Assembly: GCA_030600585.1 (NCBI GenBank)
Contig: JAUVLU010000007.1
Span: 1 to 64,000, forward strand
Direction of reading: 5' to 3'
DNA: 64,000 nt
DNA from: Candidatus Cloacimonadota bacterium
Lineage (GTDB): Bacteria; Cloacimonadota; Cloacimonadia; Cloacimonadales; TCS61
Under the pieces are notes generated by a model, which was not told the DNA's origin, searched no databases, and saw only the letters and a program-made list of their open reading frames with translations. The position numbers and the translations under genes were made by a program. Shown in pieces: positions 52,650-62,975 of this stretch; the first letter of the stretch is position 1; each line of letters opens with the position of its first letter.

Positions 52650-53867
52650 TTAATTCATATTATCAAATTCTCTGATCCATCTAAGAGTTTGATAATATTT
52701 ATTTGATGCATTCCAAAGAATATAACCATCAGAATTGGAATCCATAACCGCTTGGATTTGCGCAGTAATATAATCATATCCATAGTTCACTTTCCATGTA
52801 TTAGATTGAATATAAGGAATTACTCTACATTTACCATTTATGTATTTTTTAGCTAAGGCGCTTCCTTTATAGACGATATAATAAGGCTCGTTATGCAAGT
52901 TCTCTCTAAATCCAAAGTCATCAGCAAAATGTGATGAATAGATCATTGGATGAATTGCATCAAGATTTTTTGTCATCTTTTGTATATCTTGTCCGGTCGC
53001 ACTAATGTCCACATTTCTTTGCCATGATACAATAGCAAAAATATCAGCAGTTAATGTAACATTATATTTATCACAAATCTCTTTTGCACCTGAAACAAAA
53101 TTCTCAATAATATCTTCTTTTTGCCTGAAAATATATGTTGAATCATTTTTTACTTTTAAAGAATCTTCTTTTTGGAAGGCAAAAATTGCTTCGGAAATTT
53201 TTCCCTGTGTCGGAAATCTTACATAATCCATCTGGATTTCATCAATACCTTTTTGGGCAACAATTTCAATAATATCCAGCAATGTACTTTGAACTTGAGG
53301 ATTTGATGAATCTAACCAAGAAGCTTTTTTCCTTCTGCTTTCCTGCCAAACCCCACCATTAATACTATTTGGCCGTAACGTCGAATCTCGTTGAGCAGTC
53401 ATTTGATCATGAAACATCACCAATCTGGCAACGGCTCTCATATCTCGTTCGTGAGCCGCATTAATCACCCTATCTATATTAACTATCGGTTTTATATTTT
53501 CACTTCTTAAAAAGCCTTTTTGGGACATTTTAAAGAATATATGCCCATTCATGTTCTTTAGGTCGAAAACCAGGGTGTTTATCCCGGCAGCTTCAGCACT
53601 ATCTAATATTGTGTAAAATTTCGGGGTGTTAATAGTATATGCCGTCAAATATATACCTTTTGTAAACTTTTTATATTTTATTTTTTTTTTGATATTTTGT
53701 TTTGGTTGTTTTATTTTAATTTTTTGTTTTTCTGGTCGAACTACTTTTTTCAACGTATCAGTTTTTATTATTTTTGGTTCTATCTCATTTTTAATTTCAT
53801 TGTCTTTTTTCTCCACACAAGAAATTGTAATTGCAAGTAAAAAAAATAAGAAGTATTTGATCTTCAT
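52650..53867 (-). CDS. DUF4015 glycoside hydrolase-like lipoprotein
   Basis: A 405-residue protein with a lipobox-type signal (LAITISCVE), a Lys-rich linker (about 20-65) and a TIM-barrel-like domain: KGIYLTAYTINTPKF, TLVFDLKNMNGHI, GIDEIQMDYVRFPTQG, TADIFAIVSW and LDAIHPMIYSSHF. This matches the putative glycosidase family DUF4015; the conserved DYVRFP aspartate may be catalytic. It sits 27 bases after atpC on the same strand and may be in the ATP synthase transcript. Confidence 0.88.
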   Translation of the reverse strand: MKIKYFLFFLLAITISCVEKKDNEIKNEIEPKIIKTDTLKKVVRPEKQKIKIKQPKQNIKKKIKYKKFTKGIYLTAYTINTPKFYTILDSAEAAGINTLVFDLKNMNGHIFFKMSQKGFLRSENIKPIVNIDRVINAAHERDMRAVARLVMFHDQMTAQRDSTLRPNSINGGVWQESRRKKASWLDSSNPQVQSTLLDIIEIVAQKGIDEIQMDYVRFPTQGKISEAIFAFQKEDSLKVKNDSTYIFRQKEDIIENFVSGAKEICDKYNVTLTADIFAIVSWQRNVDISATGQDIQKMTKNLDAIHPMIYSSHFADDFGFRENLHNEPYYIVYKGSALAKKYINGKCRVIPYIQSNTWKVNYGYDYITAQIQAVMDSNSDGYILWNASNKYYQTLRWIREFDNMN

Positions 53868-53894
53868 TTTTTTAATCCTAATACCTTTTATTAT

Positions 53895-54293
53895 TTATTT
53901 TGAATTCAATTCCAACCGGACCAGAGCTTTTTTCAATGAAGCCTCAGCACGCCTGAAATTTATATTTTCCTCTGAACTCTTCAGTCGTTTTTCCGCACGT
54001 TCTTTAGATGCTTTTGCTCGTGCGGCATCTATTTCATCTTTTTTCTCAATAGTATCACAGACTATTTTAACAATATTATTTTCTACCGTAACAAACCCAT
54101 CATGAATTGCATACTCTTCACTTTTATCATTTTGGAAAAGCTGAAGAACACCGGTCCTGATCTTTGTAATAAACGGTGTGTGATCAAAATATATTCCAAA
54201 ATCACCATCCACACCGGGAACTATAATATGATCATATTCTCCATCTATCCGGATCTGAGTTGGTTGAATAACCGTAATATGAATTTTACTCAT
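53895..54293 (-). CDS. atpC: ATP synthase epsilon subunit
   Basis: A 132-residue protein with the N-terminal beta sandwich (IVPGVDGDFGIYFDHTPFITKIRTGVL, HDGFVTVENNIVKIVCDT) and a complete C-terminal helical hairpin rich in Arg, Lys and Ala. It is the last atp gene, five bases after atpD. Confidence 0.92.
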   Translation of the reverse strand: MSKIHITVIQPTQIRIDGEYDHIIVPGVDGDFGIYFDHTPFITKIRTGVLQLFQNDKSEEYAIHDGFVTVENNIVKIVCDTIEKKDEIDAARAKASKERAEKRLKSSEENINFRRAEASLKKALVRLELNSK

Positions 54294-54301
54294 ACGTTAC
54301 A

Positions 54302-55738
<1,437 letters not shown>

Positions 55739-56593
55739 TTATTGCTGGATAGCTTCTGCTCCGGATGCTATCTCAATTATTTCTGTTGTAATAGCCGCCT
55801 GCCTTGCCCTATTGTAATGAAGAACAAGTTTATCGATAAGTTCGGCAGCATTTTCAGTTGCAGAATCCATAGCGGTCATTCTGGCACCCTGTTCAGCGGC
55901 AGAGGATTCCAACATTATTCTCCAAATATCAACATGAATATATTTTTTTCCAAGTTCATAAATTATTGTCTCTTCATCAGGCTCATAAACATAATCCAGT
56001 TTGGAAATTTCATCGGATTCAATGGGAACGATAGGCAGGAGTTGTTTTACAATAATATCCTGCTGGATGGCAGATTTGAATTCATTATAAATAACATCGA
56101 TCTTATCGTAATTTTCATCTAAAAACAAACTTAATATCTTTTCTGCTACTTCTGTAGAAATACTAAAATCCATCTCGTTGAAAAGATTGATATAATTTTC
56201 GGTTACATTTGTAGAATGTTTTCTGAAGTAATCATACCCTTTTTTCCCAATACAGATCAAATCGGCATCAGGGTTTTTCTCAAGATGTATAATTGCTTTT
56301 TTTATTATGTGCGTATTAAAAGAACCGCAAAGACCTCTATCGGAAGTTACAACTATATAAACTGTTTTTCCTTTGCCTGTTACTTCGGCTAACAAGGGAT
56401 GATCTGTTGAAATATTTTTATTCTTCAGTGTTCGAAGCATATTGTTTACATGGTCTGCATAAGGTCTTGCATTAATGATATTATCTTGAGTTTTCCGCAA
56501 CTTGGAAGCAGCTACCATTTTCATGGCATTTGTGATCTGCTTCGTGCTCTTAATACTTTCAATTCGTGTTTTAATTTCCCTTAAATTAGCCAT
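55739..56593 (-). CDS. atpG: ATP synthase gamma subunit
   Basis: A 284-residue central-stalk subunit with MANLREIKTRIESIKSTKQIT at the N terminus, GLCGSFN, and the C-terminal RMTAMDSATENA and YNRARQAAITTEI. Six bases separate it from atpA. Confidence 0.96.
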   Translation of the reverse strand: MANLREIKTRIESIKSTKQITNAMKMVAASKLRKTQDNIINARPYADHVNNMLRTLKNKNISTDHPLLAEVTGKGKTVYIVVTSDRGLCGSFNTHIIKKAIIHLEKNPDADLICIGKKGYDYFRKHSTNVTENYINLFNEMDFSISTEVAEKILSLFLDENYDKIDVIYNEFKSAIQQDIIVKQLLPIVPIESDEISKLDYVYEPDEETIIYELGKKYIHVDIWRIMLESSAAEQGARMTAMDSATENAAELIDKLVLHYNRARQAAITTEIIEIASGAEAIQQ

Positions 56594-56599
56594 AATTTC

Positions 56600-58099
56600 C
56601 TAAAATTTTGATAATACTTTTTCACAAATTTTGCGCATTGCATCTTTTATTTCGTCGTTCAGCTTTTCTTTTATCATGCTCTCTATAAATTCTTTATATT
56701 CGGAATCAAGTGTTGAATAAAGTTCTTCTTCAACTTTCTGCACATTTTCCACTTCAATTTCATCAAGGTAGCCTTCATTTGCCATAAATATAATGAACGT
56801 TTGTTTTGCTACAGAAAGTGGTGAATACTGTGCTTGCTTCAGAATTTCGATCAATCGTTTACCTCGTGTAAGTTGCGCTTGAGTTGCTTTATCGAGGTCT
56901 GAACCAAATTTCGCAAAAGCTTCAAGTTCAGTGTATTGAGCTAATGTAACACGAAGTTGTCCCGAAACACTTTTCATCGATTTCCGCTGTGCACTTCCTC
57001 CCACACGCGAAACCGAAAGTCCGGCATTAATAGCAGGACGGATACCGGAGTAAAACAAGCGGCTGTTCAGGAATATCTGCCCATCGGTAATTGAAATAAC
57101 GTTCGTAGGAATATATGCCGTAAGGTCATCTGCCTGTGTTTCTATAATTGGAAGAGCAGTAAGTGAACCGCCACCAAGCTCATCATTAAGTTTAGAAGCT
57201 CTTTCTAAAAGACGTGAATGAAGATAAAAGACATCTCCGGGATATGCTTCACGTCCGGGAGGTCTTCTAAGAAGTAATGAAAGTTCTCTGTAAGATACTG
57301 CATGTTTAGAAAGATCATCATAAATTATAAGTGCGTGTTTCCCGTTATCGCGGAAATATTCTCCCATTGTGCAACCTGCATATGGTGAGAGATACTGCAA
57401 AGAAGCTGATTCGGCAGCAGAGGCAACAACTATGATAGTATATTTCATGGCTCCGCTTGCCTCAAGTATATTTACAATTTTTGCTACAGATGATTTTTTC
57501 TGCCCGATAGCTACATAAACACAAATCACATCGGTATCTTTCTGATTTAAGATAGTATCAATGGCGATTGCTGTTTTACCTGTTTGACGATCGCCAATGA
57601 TCAATTCACGTTGACCTCTACCGATTGGGATCATTGAGTCAATGGCTTTGAGACCTGTTTGAAGTGGTTCTTTCACTGGCTGCCTTTCTATAACACCAAG
57701 TGCCTTTCTCTCTACCGGCTGATAAGCTTTTGCCTTGATCTCACCTTTGCCGTCCAGGGGTTCTCCAAGCGCATTCACAACACGTCCCAACATTGCCTCA
57801 CCAACCGGAACCTGCAAGATCTTCTTGGTTCTTTTTGCTATATCACCTTCTTTTATCTTTTGCGCTTCACCAAAAATAATACATCCGACATTATCTTCTT
57901 CCAGGTTTAATGCCATTCCCATAACATCACCGGGAAATTCGATCATCTCACCAGCCATTACATTGTCCATTCCGTAAATACGGGCAATGCCGTCTCCCAC
58001 CTGAACAACTTTTCCGGTTTCGGAAATATCAATATCAAATTTTAATCCTTTGATCTTATCTCTAAGAATCGAACTTATTTCATCTGGTTGTATTTTCAT
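56600..58099 (-). CDS. atpA: ATP synthase alpha subunit
   Basis: A 499-residue non-catalytic nucleotide-binding subunit: [33 protein letters not shown], the [10 protein letters not shown] segment and the arginine-finger region [10 protein letters not shown]. Normal length and motifs. Confidence 0.97.
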   Translation of the reverse strand: MKIQPDEISSILRDKIKGLKFDIDISETGKVVQVGDGIARIYGMDNVMAGEMIEFPGDVMGMALNLEEDNVGCIIFGEAQKIKEGDIAKRTKKILQVPVGEAMLGRVVNALGEPLDGKGEIKAKAYQPVERKALGVIERQPVKEPLQTGLKAIDSMIPIGRGQRELIIGDRQTGKTAIAIDTILNQKDTDVICVYVAIGQKKSSVAKIVNILEASGAMKYTIIVVASAAESASLQYLSPYAGCTMGEYFRDNGKHALIIYDDLSKHAVSYRELSLLLRRPPGREAYPGDVFYLHSRLLERASKLNDELGGGSLTALPIIETQADDLTAYIPTNVISITDGQIFLNSRLFYSGIRPAINAGLSVSRVGGSAQRKSMKSVSGQLRVTLAQYTELEAFAKFGSDLDKATQAQLTRGKRLIEILKQAQYSPLSVAKQTFIIFMANEGYLDEIEVENVQKVEEELYSTLDSEYKEFIESMIKEKLNDEIKDAMRKICEKVLSKF

Positions 58100-58106
58100 A
58101 CCGACC

Positions 58107-58652
58107 TCATTTCTTTTTTTTTGACTTAACTTTTAACAGTTTTACTAAATTATTTTTTATTGATCCGTCAATTAACAGGGAATCCGTAGTTGCTACAAAT
58201 CCGCCCAAAATTTCAGGATCGATCTTTGTTTCTAAAATAATATCTTTTCCAAGAATATCTTTTAATTTTGCAGATATGGAATCAAGCACGGTTTCGGGTA
58301 AATTATGAGCAATGGTTAATTCAACTTTGATCTGGTTCTTTTTATCTAAGATCATATTTTCCATATCCTGCAGAATATCAGCGATAATGTTGAATCTATG
58401 TTTTTTAATAAGAATACCGAATAAATTTTTCCACATATTTGTGTTCTTAAGATTCTGTGTCATATCCAATGCTATTTTCATACGTTTATTCATTGGAAAT
58501 AAATATGAATTAACAGCATTCACAAGTTCCGGTTCGGCTTTTATTGAGCTGTTCATTATATGAATATCAGCTAATATTGAATTGATCTCTTTATCATCGA
58601 GTTCATAAATAATAGCATGAGAATATCGTTGAGCAGCGAGAATATCTTTCAC
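58107..58652 (-). CDS. atpH: ATP synthase delta subunit
   Basis: A 181-residue OSCP-type subunit with [14 protein letters not shown] near the start and the C-terminal [22 protein letters not shown]. It joins F1 to the b stalk and overlaps atpF by four bases. Confidence 0.92.
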   Translation of the reverse strand: MKDILAAQRYSHAIIYELDDKEINSILADIHIMNSSIKAEPELVNAVNSYLFPMNKRMKIALDMTQNLKNTNMWKNLFGILIKKHRFNIIADILQDMENMILDKKNQIKVELTIAHNLPETVLDSISAKLKDILGKDIILETKIDPEILGGFVATTDSLLIDGSIKNNLVKLLKVKSKKKK

Positions 58653-59131
58653 TTATTTTCCCTTTCAGAGACGATTTTTTTTATCAGTTCTTTATCTTTT
58701 TTCTCATCGAGTTTTTCTGAGAGGAATTTAGAAGAAAGTTCGGCAACCATTTCTGCCAGTTCATCTTCAATTTTTTCCATAACTTTTACTTTCTCGGTTT
58801 CGAGTTGTTCTTCCGTATCCTGTAATATCCGTTTTTCCTGTTCTTTTGCATTCTTCATGATCTCTCTGGCTTTGCCTTCAGCATCACCGGCAGCAGCACT
58901 TTTCATCTTCCTGATATCTTCTGCAGATTGTTTTAACTCGGTGCTTTTTTCTTTGACAAGCTTCTCAGCTTTTACACGAGATGACTTTGCCTCATCAAGA
59001 TCAGAAGCTATTTTTTGCTGCCTCTCACTTAAGAATTTTTTAATCGGCTTATACAGGATCTTATTCAGAACGATCAGTAAAAGTACGAAATTCAGGATCA
59101 CGATAATGAGAGAATAATCTATACTAATCAT
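58649..59131 (-). CDS. atpF: ATP synthase b subunit
   Basis: A 160-residue protein with one N-terminal membrane helix (about 5-24) and a long charged helix forming the peripheral stalk. YKPIKKFLSERQQKIASDLDEAK is typical. Its C terminus overlaps atpH. Confidence 0.93.
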   Translation of the reverse strand: MISIDYSLIIVILNFVLLLIVLNKILYKPIKKFLSERQQKIASDLDEAKSSRVKAEKLVKEKSTELKQSAEDIRKMKSAAAGDAEGKAREIMKNAKEQEKRILQDTEEQLETEKVKVMEKIEDELAEMVAELSSKFLSEKLDEKKDKELIKKIVSERENK

Positions 59132-59204
59132 AAGATCTCCAAATTAAATATTTCGCTGTTGGAAGTTAAAACCTCCAACCGGCGTTCAATGTTCAGTTCT
59201 TTCC

Positions 59205-59456
59205 TTAAGTTGAGAATATCAACAGAAGAGCTATAACTAATGAATAAATACCTGTTGACTCGGACACAGCCTGACCAACAAGCATTGTACGTGTGATAAG
59301 ACTTGCGTTTTCCGGTGAACGCGCGATTCCCTCACAAGCTTTTCCTGCAACAAATCCTTCACCGATTCCGGGTCCTAAAGCACCCATTCCCATACACATT
59401 CCTGCACCTAAAAGCGCAGCAGCTTTCACGATTCCTTGTGCTAATGTTAATTCCAT
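59205..59456 (-). CDS. atpE: ATP synthase c subunit, single hairpin
   Basis: An 83-residue, two-helix c subunit. The outer-helix ion site is E66 in VSESTGIY, with S67 and Y71; the inner helix has E33 in GPGIGEG. Na+-type c subunits such as that of Ilyobacter use Gln, Glu, Ser and Tyr at these places, and some have Glu for Gln. The ESTGIY pattern therefore allows Na+ binding, but proton use cannot be excluded. It lies 30 bases after the three-hairpin c gene. Confidence 0.95.
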   Translation of the reverse strand: MELTLAQGIVKAAALLGAGMCMGMGALGPGIGEGFVAGKACEGIARSPENASLITRTMLVGQAVSESTGIYSLVIALLLIFST

Positions 59457-59486
59457 TTTTCCTCCAATATCCTCATATCAAATTAT

Positions 59487-60239
59487 TTATACTGCAAAGA
59501 TCAGCAGAAAAGCAATTACCAGCGAATATATAGCTGTCGATTCCGATACTGCTGCTCCCAAAAACATCGTTCTCATTATCATTGATCTTTCTTTTGGAAA
59601 TCTCCCCATCATATCATTTGCCTTACCGGCAACATAGCCAATGCCCGCTCCGGGTCCTATCGTTCCAAGCCCGATTGCCATTCCGGCACCGATCAATGAA
59701 ATTGATTTTAATAAAATCTTACCGACATTAAGACCTGCTGGTTGATTTGGAACAGAATACAAAAGCAGCAGTGAAACAACCAGTGCAAATATTGCAGAAG
59801 TTTGCGATAGTGCCTGACCAATGAGCATATTTCCCATTATCGCATTACCATGTTTGGGCATTCTTGCTACAGATTTGCATGCTTCTCCGCCGGAATATCC
59901 GGCTCCCAGAGATGGACCCAATGCACCGATTCCCATAGCGAGCCCTGCAGAAAGTAAAGCCGCTGCCCTGAACCAACCGCCTTCAGTAATATCAAAGCCG
60001 CCATATATCAGCAGCATGGAAATTACTAATGCAAAGATCCCTGCAGTTTGCGCTGCTGCCTGCCCAATAAGCATAGTTCTGAATAATTGATCATTAGCTT
60101 TGGGTTGCTTCATTATGCCGATAGCACCCTCTCCGGCAATTATTCCCGATCCAATACCTGTAGTAATAGCACCGAGACCCACACTTATTCCTGCTCCCAA
60201 ATATGCTGCGATCCTAATATATTCTACAGATAAAATCAT
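59487..60239 (-). CDS. ATP synthase c subunit with three fused hairpins, one ion site
   Basis: A 250-residue protein of six membrane helices, three c-type hairpins in line (about 8-79, 90-161 and 176-248). At the ion-carboxylate position hairpin 1 has Q64 (AAAQTAGIF), hairpin 2 has Q146 (ALSQTSAIF), and only hairpin 3 has E233 (VSESTAIY, with S234 and Y238). At the inner-helix position facing the site they carry S31, A113 and I200, not the Gln/Glu of the normal c subunit. It is a regular operon member, between atpB and the 83-residue atpE, with clean glycine-rich packing motifs, so it is unlikely to be an assembly error. Confidence 0.95.
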   Translation of the reverse strand: MILSVEYIRIAAYLGAGISVGLGAITTGIGSGIIAGEGAIGIMKQPKANDQLFRTMLIGQAAAQTAGIFALVISMLLIYGGFDITEGGWFRAAALLSAGLAMGIGALGPSLGAGYSGGEACKSVARMPKHGNAIMGNMLIGQALSQTSAIFALVVSLLLLYSVPNQPAGLNVGKILLKSISLIGAGMAIGLGTIGPGAGIGYVAGKANDMMGRFPKERSMIMRTMFLGAAVSESTAIYSLVIAFLLIFAV

Positions 60240-60242
60240 TTT

Positions 60243-61154
60243 CTACTCCGAGATCTCAACGCCAATATAAGTAAGTGCCAGCATTGTGAAAACAAACGCC
60301 TGTATAGTTCCAACGAACATTCCAAAGAAAAGATTTAAACCAACCGGAAAAACTACGTAGCTAACGAGAGAAGAAACAACGAGAATAATTATCGCTCCAC
60401 CCAAAATATTTCCGAATAAACGAAAAGAAATTGAAACAACTTTAGAAAGTTCGCCAATAATATCCAAAAGGAAAAGAGGATTTTTTACAGGATTTACATA
60501 ATTTTGTAAATGACCCCAGACACCTTTTACTTTAATGGCAGTTATATGAACTATTGCTACTGCGAAAAGTCCAAGTCCAAGCGGAACATTAAGATTTCTG
60601 GTTGGTTCCATAAACCCGGGAATCGGGATCATTCCAACCATATTGCAGACCCAGATGAATAAAAAAAGCGTTACGATATAAGGTGTAAAATGAATTCTCT
60701 CTTTACCGAGTGTTTCTACAACAAATTGTTCTAAGGTAGAATATATCATTTCAAATAATATCTGAGGTTGAGAAGGTCTTTTCAAAAGTTGTTTTTTTAT
60801 CAGGAATGCAATTAACAAGAGCAGAATATCTACAATAAGCAGCATACGCAAAAGTTGAAATGTTCCCATTGCACTTGCTTCACCAAATGCACTTTTAAAG
60901 AATTCATATGTTTTATTGCTACCGTAAATCTCTGGTGTTTCGCCGGTTTGACGATAATATTCATCGATCTGGAATTCTTCTGTTATTTTTTCTTGTAGGT
61001 TATAATGACTTTGAATATTTCTAAAGACAATTTTTCCACCATCAAATCCAATTTGAAGTTCTTTATTAAATCCATTTGAAACAAAAACTAATGCTGTTTC
61101 AATGAGAATAAATAAAATAAAAATCTTTAAAATTGGACTTTTCTTTCTCGCCAT
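60243..61154 (-). CDS. atpB: ATP synthase a subunit with long N-terminal region
   Basis: A 303-residue membrane subunit. The essential arginine is R245 in SISFRLFGNILGG and the conserved Glu is in DIIGELSK (E235). PYIVTLFLFIWVCNMVGMIP and the C-terminal QAFVFTMLALTYIG are typical. After the first helix (about 10-27) there is an extra ~70-residue soluble stretch before the next helix, so it is longer than usual. It forms the two half-channels against the c ring. Confidence 0.94.
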   Translation of the reverse strand: MARKKSPILKIFILFILIETALVFVSNGFNKELQIGFDGGKIVFRNIQSHYNLQEKITEEFQIDEYYRQTGETPEIYGSNKTYEFFKSAFGEASAMGTFQLLRMLLIVDILLLLIAFLIKKQLLKRPSQPQILFEMIYSTLEQFVVETLGKERIHFTPYIVTLFLFIWVCNMVGMIPIPGFMEPTRNLNVPLGLGLFAVAIVHITAIKVKGVWGHLQNYVNPVKNPLFLLDIIGELSKVVSISFRLFGNILGGAIIILVVSSLVSYVVFPVGLNLFFGMFVGTIQAFVFTMLALTYIGVEISE

Positions 61155-61155
61155 T

Positions 61156-61548
61156 CTATCCTCTAAAATATTTATTATCTCTCAAATTCCTTACAATCTC
61201 AACTATATAGATCACAATTTGTGCAGAGAGAAGACCTATACCAAAAATTATAATATTCGGCTTTATCAAAAAGAATATTGCAAGTGCAAATATCATTAAT
61301 GCGGCATATCTTATTAGTGAGCCTTTAGCTGCACTTACACGTGATTTCGTTGGCAAAAGTCCGATTCTTTTCTTCAAATTATGAGCTAACCATAAAAAAT
61401 TTCCTGCACTGCCTATCGTGCCCATGATCCAGCTTATAGACTGTTCAAAAAACCACGGTAAGGACAAGATCGCGGGTATGTTTGTCAAGAGAATAATCAT
61501 CAAAATTTTTTTAATGTATTTATTATTATCTTCCATACTTTTTATCAT
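61156..61548 (-). CDS. AtpI-like membrane protein
   Basis: A 130-residue protein with four hydrophobic segments (about 15-33, 40-55, 80-97 and 100-120). Its position before atpB and small four-helix form match AtpI-type proteins that help c-ring assembly. Its start overlaps the AtpZ-like gene by 23 bases. Confidence 0.7.
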   Translation of the reverse strand: MIKSMEDNNKYIKKILMIILLTNIPAILSLPWFFEQSISWIMGTIGSAGNFLWLAHNLKKRIGLLPTKSRVSAAKGSLIRYAALMIFALAIFFLIKPNIIIFGIGLLSAQIVIYIVEIVRNLRDNKYFRG

Positions 61549-61777
61549 CTTTTTCTAAAATTTTTTTTAATAATTTATATGCTGCAAAAACTCCAGCAAC
61601 TGCACCAATTAGAACTCCAACCAATATTAATATTCCATCTGTTTGGAATTTTTTTTCCAGATACAATGCCCCAACTAAAAATATAAGGATCGAGCTGATT
61701 ACGGTAAGTCCTAACTGTGTTACCAGACTTATATATTTCAATAATTCACTATTCAGTTGGTTCTTTCTTTTCCACAT
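61526..61777 (-). CDS. AtpZ-like protein (ATPase_gene1 family)
   Basis: An 83-residue, two-helix protein: LLKYISLVTQLGLTVISSILIF and ILVGVLIGAVAGVFAAYKLLKKI. This is the AtpZ/ATPase_gene1 family encoded at the head of atp operons, reported to act with AtpI as a Mg2+/Ca2+ channel. It overlaps bactofilin by 29 bases. Confidence 0.8.
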   Translation of the reverse strand: MWKRKNQLNSELLKYISLVTQLGLTVISSILIFLVGALYLEKKFQTDGILILVGVLIGAVAGVFAAYKLLKKILEKDDKKYGR

Positions 61778-62147
61778 TTTCTGTTATTATCGGCTTTCTT
61801 ATTGTTTTAGAATCCGAAGTCATTGAACTGTTTCCGTTAAATACCGCACCGGTATGAATCTTTAGGATTTTCGCAACAATATCGCCATTCATTCTGGCAC
61901 TTCTATCTAATTCGATAGCATCTTTACAGATCACGTTTCCTATTACTTTACCGGAGATAAGACATTCATCTGCCTTAATATTCGCTTTGGCAACACCGGA
62001 AGATCCAATAGTTACAAATCCGTCAGATTCAATTGTGCCCTCTACCTCGCCATCTACTCTAATACCGCCTTGAACATAAATCGTTCCCTTTATTTTACTT
62101 CCTTTTCCAATAATGGTTGAAAGTTCGACTTTTCTATTCTTGTTCAT
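61749..62147 (-). CDS. Bactofilin (polymer-forming cytoskeletal protein)
   Basis: A 132-residue protein. A right-handed beta-helix core (about 8-105) has regular hydrophobic steps (STIIGKGSKIKGTIYVQGGIRVDGEVEGTI, ISGKVIGNVICKDAIELD) and disordered ends, as in bactofilins. These form nucleotide-free filaments at the membrane. In this genome it heads the ATP synthase operon. AGGAGGATAAG precedes the ATG. Confidence 0.92.
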   Translation of the reverse strand: MNKNRKVELSTIIGKGSKIKGTIYVQGGIRVDGEVEGTIESDGFVTIGSSGVAKANIKADECLISGKVIGNVICKDAIELDRSARMNGDIVAKILKIHTGAVFNGNSSMTSDSKTIRKPIITENVEKKEPTE

Positions 62148-62214
62148 ATCTTATCCTCCTATTTTTTAATCTCGGCGTAATTCAGTGAAATGAAGCCGGA
62201 TCATTTCAATAACA

Positions 62215-62775
62215 TTACTTTTTTTTGCAATTAATCTGGTTAACGAGATTGCCAAAATTATCATCTCTAATTTCATCATCACCAATTAAACATACCCATG
62301 TATGATCATCATGCCAATCGCCATGATCGAATGTCCAAATTGTTAAGAAATCGTCTTCCTGAAGCTGTGGTATATTTTCTTGTGGATTTCCGTAAGCTAA
62401 TCCTTCCAAAACCATTACAACATTTGCTAAATCTGCTTGGTAGTCGGTCAGTGAACCTAATGTGTCAGGAATGACATATCTTAAACCTTCAAGGATATAA
62501 TCTCCTTCAAAATCATTTCCATCAGCAAAAAGAACAAAAATATTATCATTTTCATATCCTTTTTCAATCAACATTTCCCACATTAAAAAAGTATCATGCC
62601 AGAATTCTTCCATCGGGTCATCTCTATCACGCTCATTTGCAATTGCCCAACTTCCTTCAAAATCACCGCGTTCATCCGCATAATCACCGGTAATTAAAAC
62701 CGCATACTTTTCCGCTCCGAAAAGGATACTGTTTATTAAAATAAGCCCGATTAAAATCATTACTTTTTTACTCAT
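62215..62775 (-). pseudogene. C13-like (legumain/caspase-type) peptidase, C-terminally truncated
   Basis: From ATG 62775 (five bases after GGAGG) there is a signal peptide (to about FGAE) and a caspase-like fold: KYAVLITGDYADERG, HDTFLMWEMLIEKGYENDNIFVLFADG and FLTIWTFDHGDW with the catalytic His-Gly. The frame ends at NCKKK-stop on a run of seven A, about where the next strand and catalytic Cys should start. No Cys-Ser-Gly motif follows in any frame; repeat-like sequence does. I infer loss of the C-terminal part, so the peptidase is probably inactive. It could also be a short relative without protease function. Confidence 0.65.
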
Positions 62776-62975
62776 CATTTCCTCCTTTTGAGTTTGTAAA
62801 AGTTGACTTCTTTGATCTTTTTGTAAATTTGATTTTAGAGGATTTGTAGAGTCAGTAGAGTCGATACCGCTTTGCCGGCTCTCTTTTCCTCTCATTTTTC
62901 ATTTATTACAACGCAATGTTGAATAATTATCCGTAATCGATTTTCATCATCATCGTCATCTCCTCTAAAAAAAAG

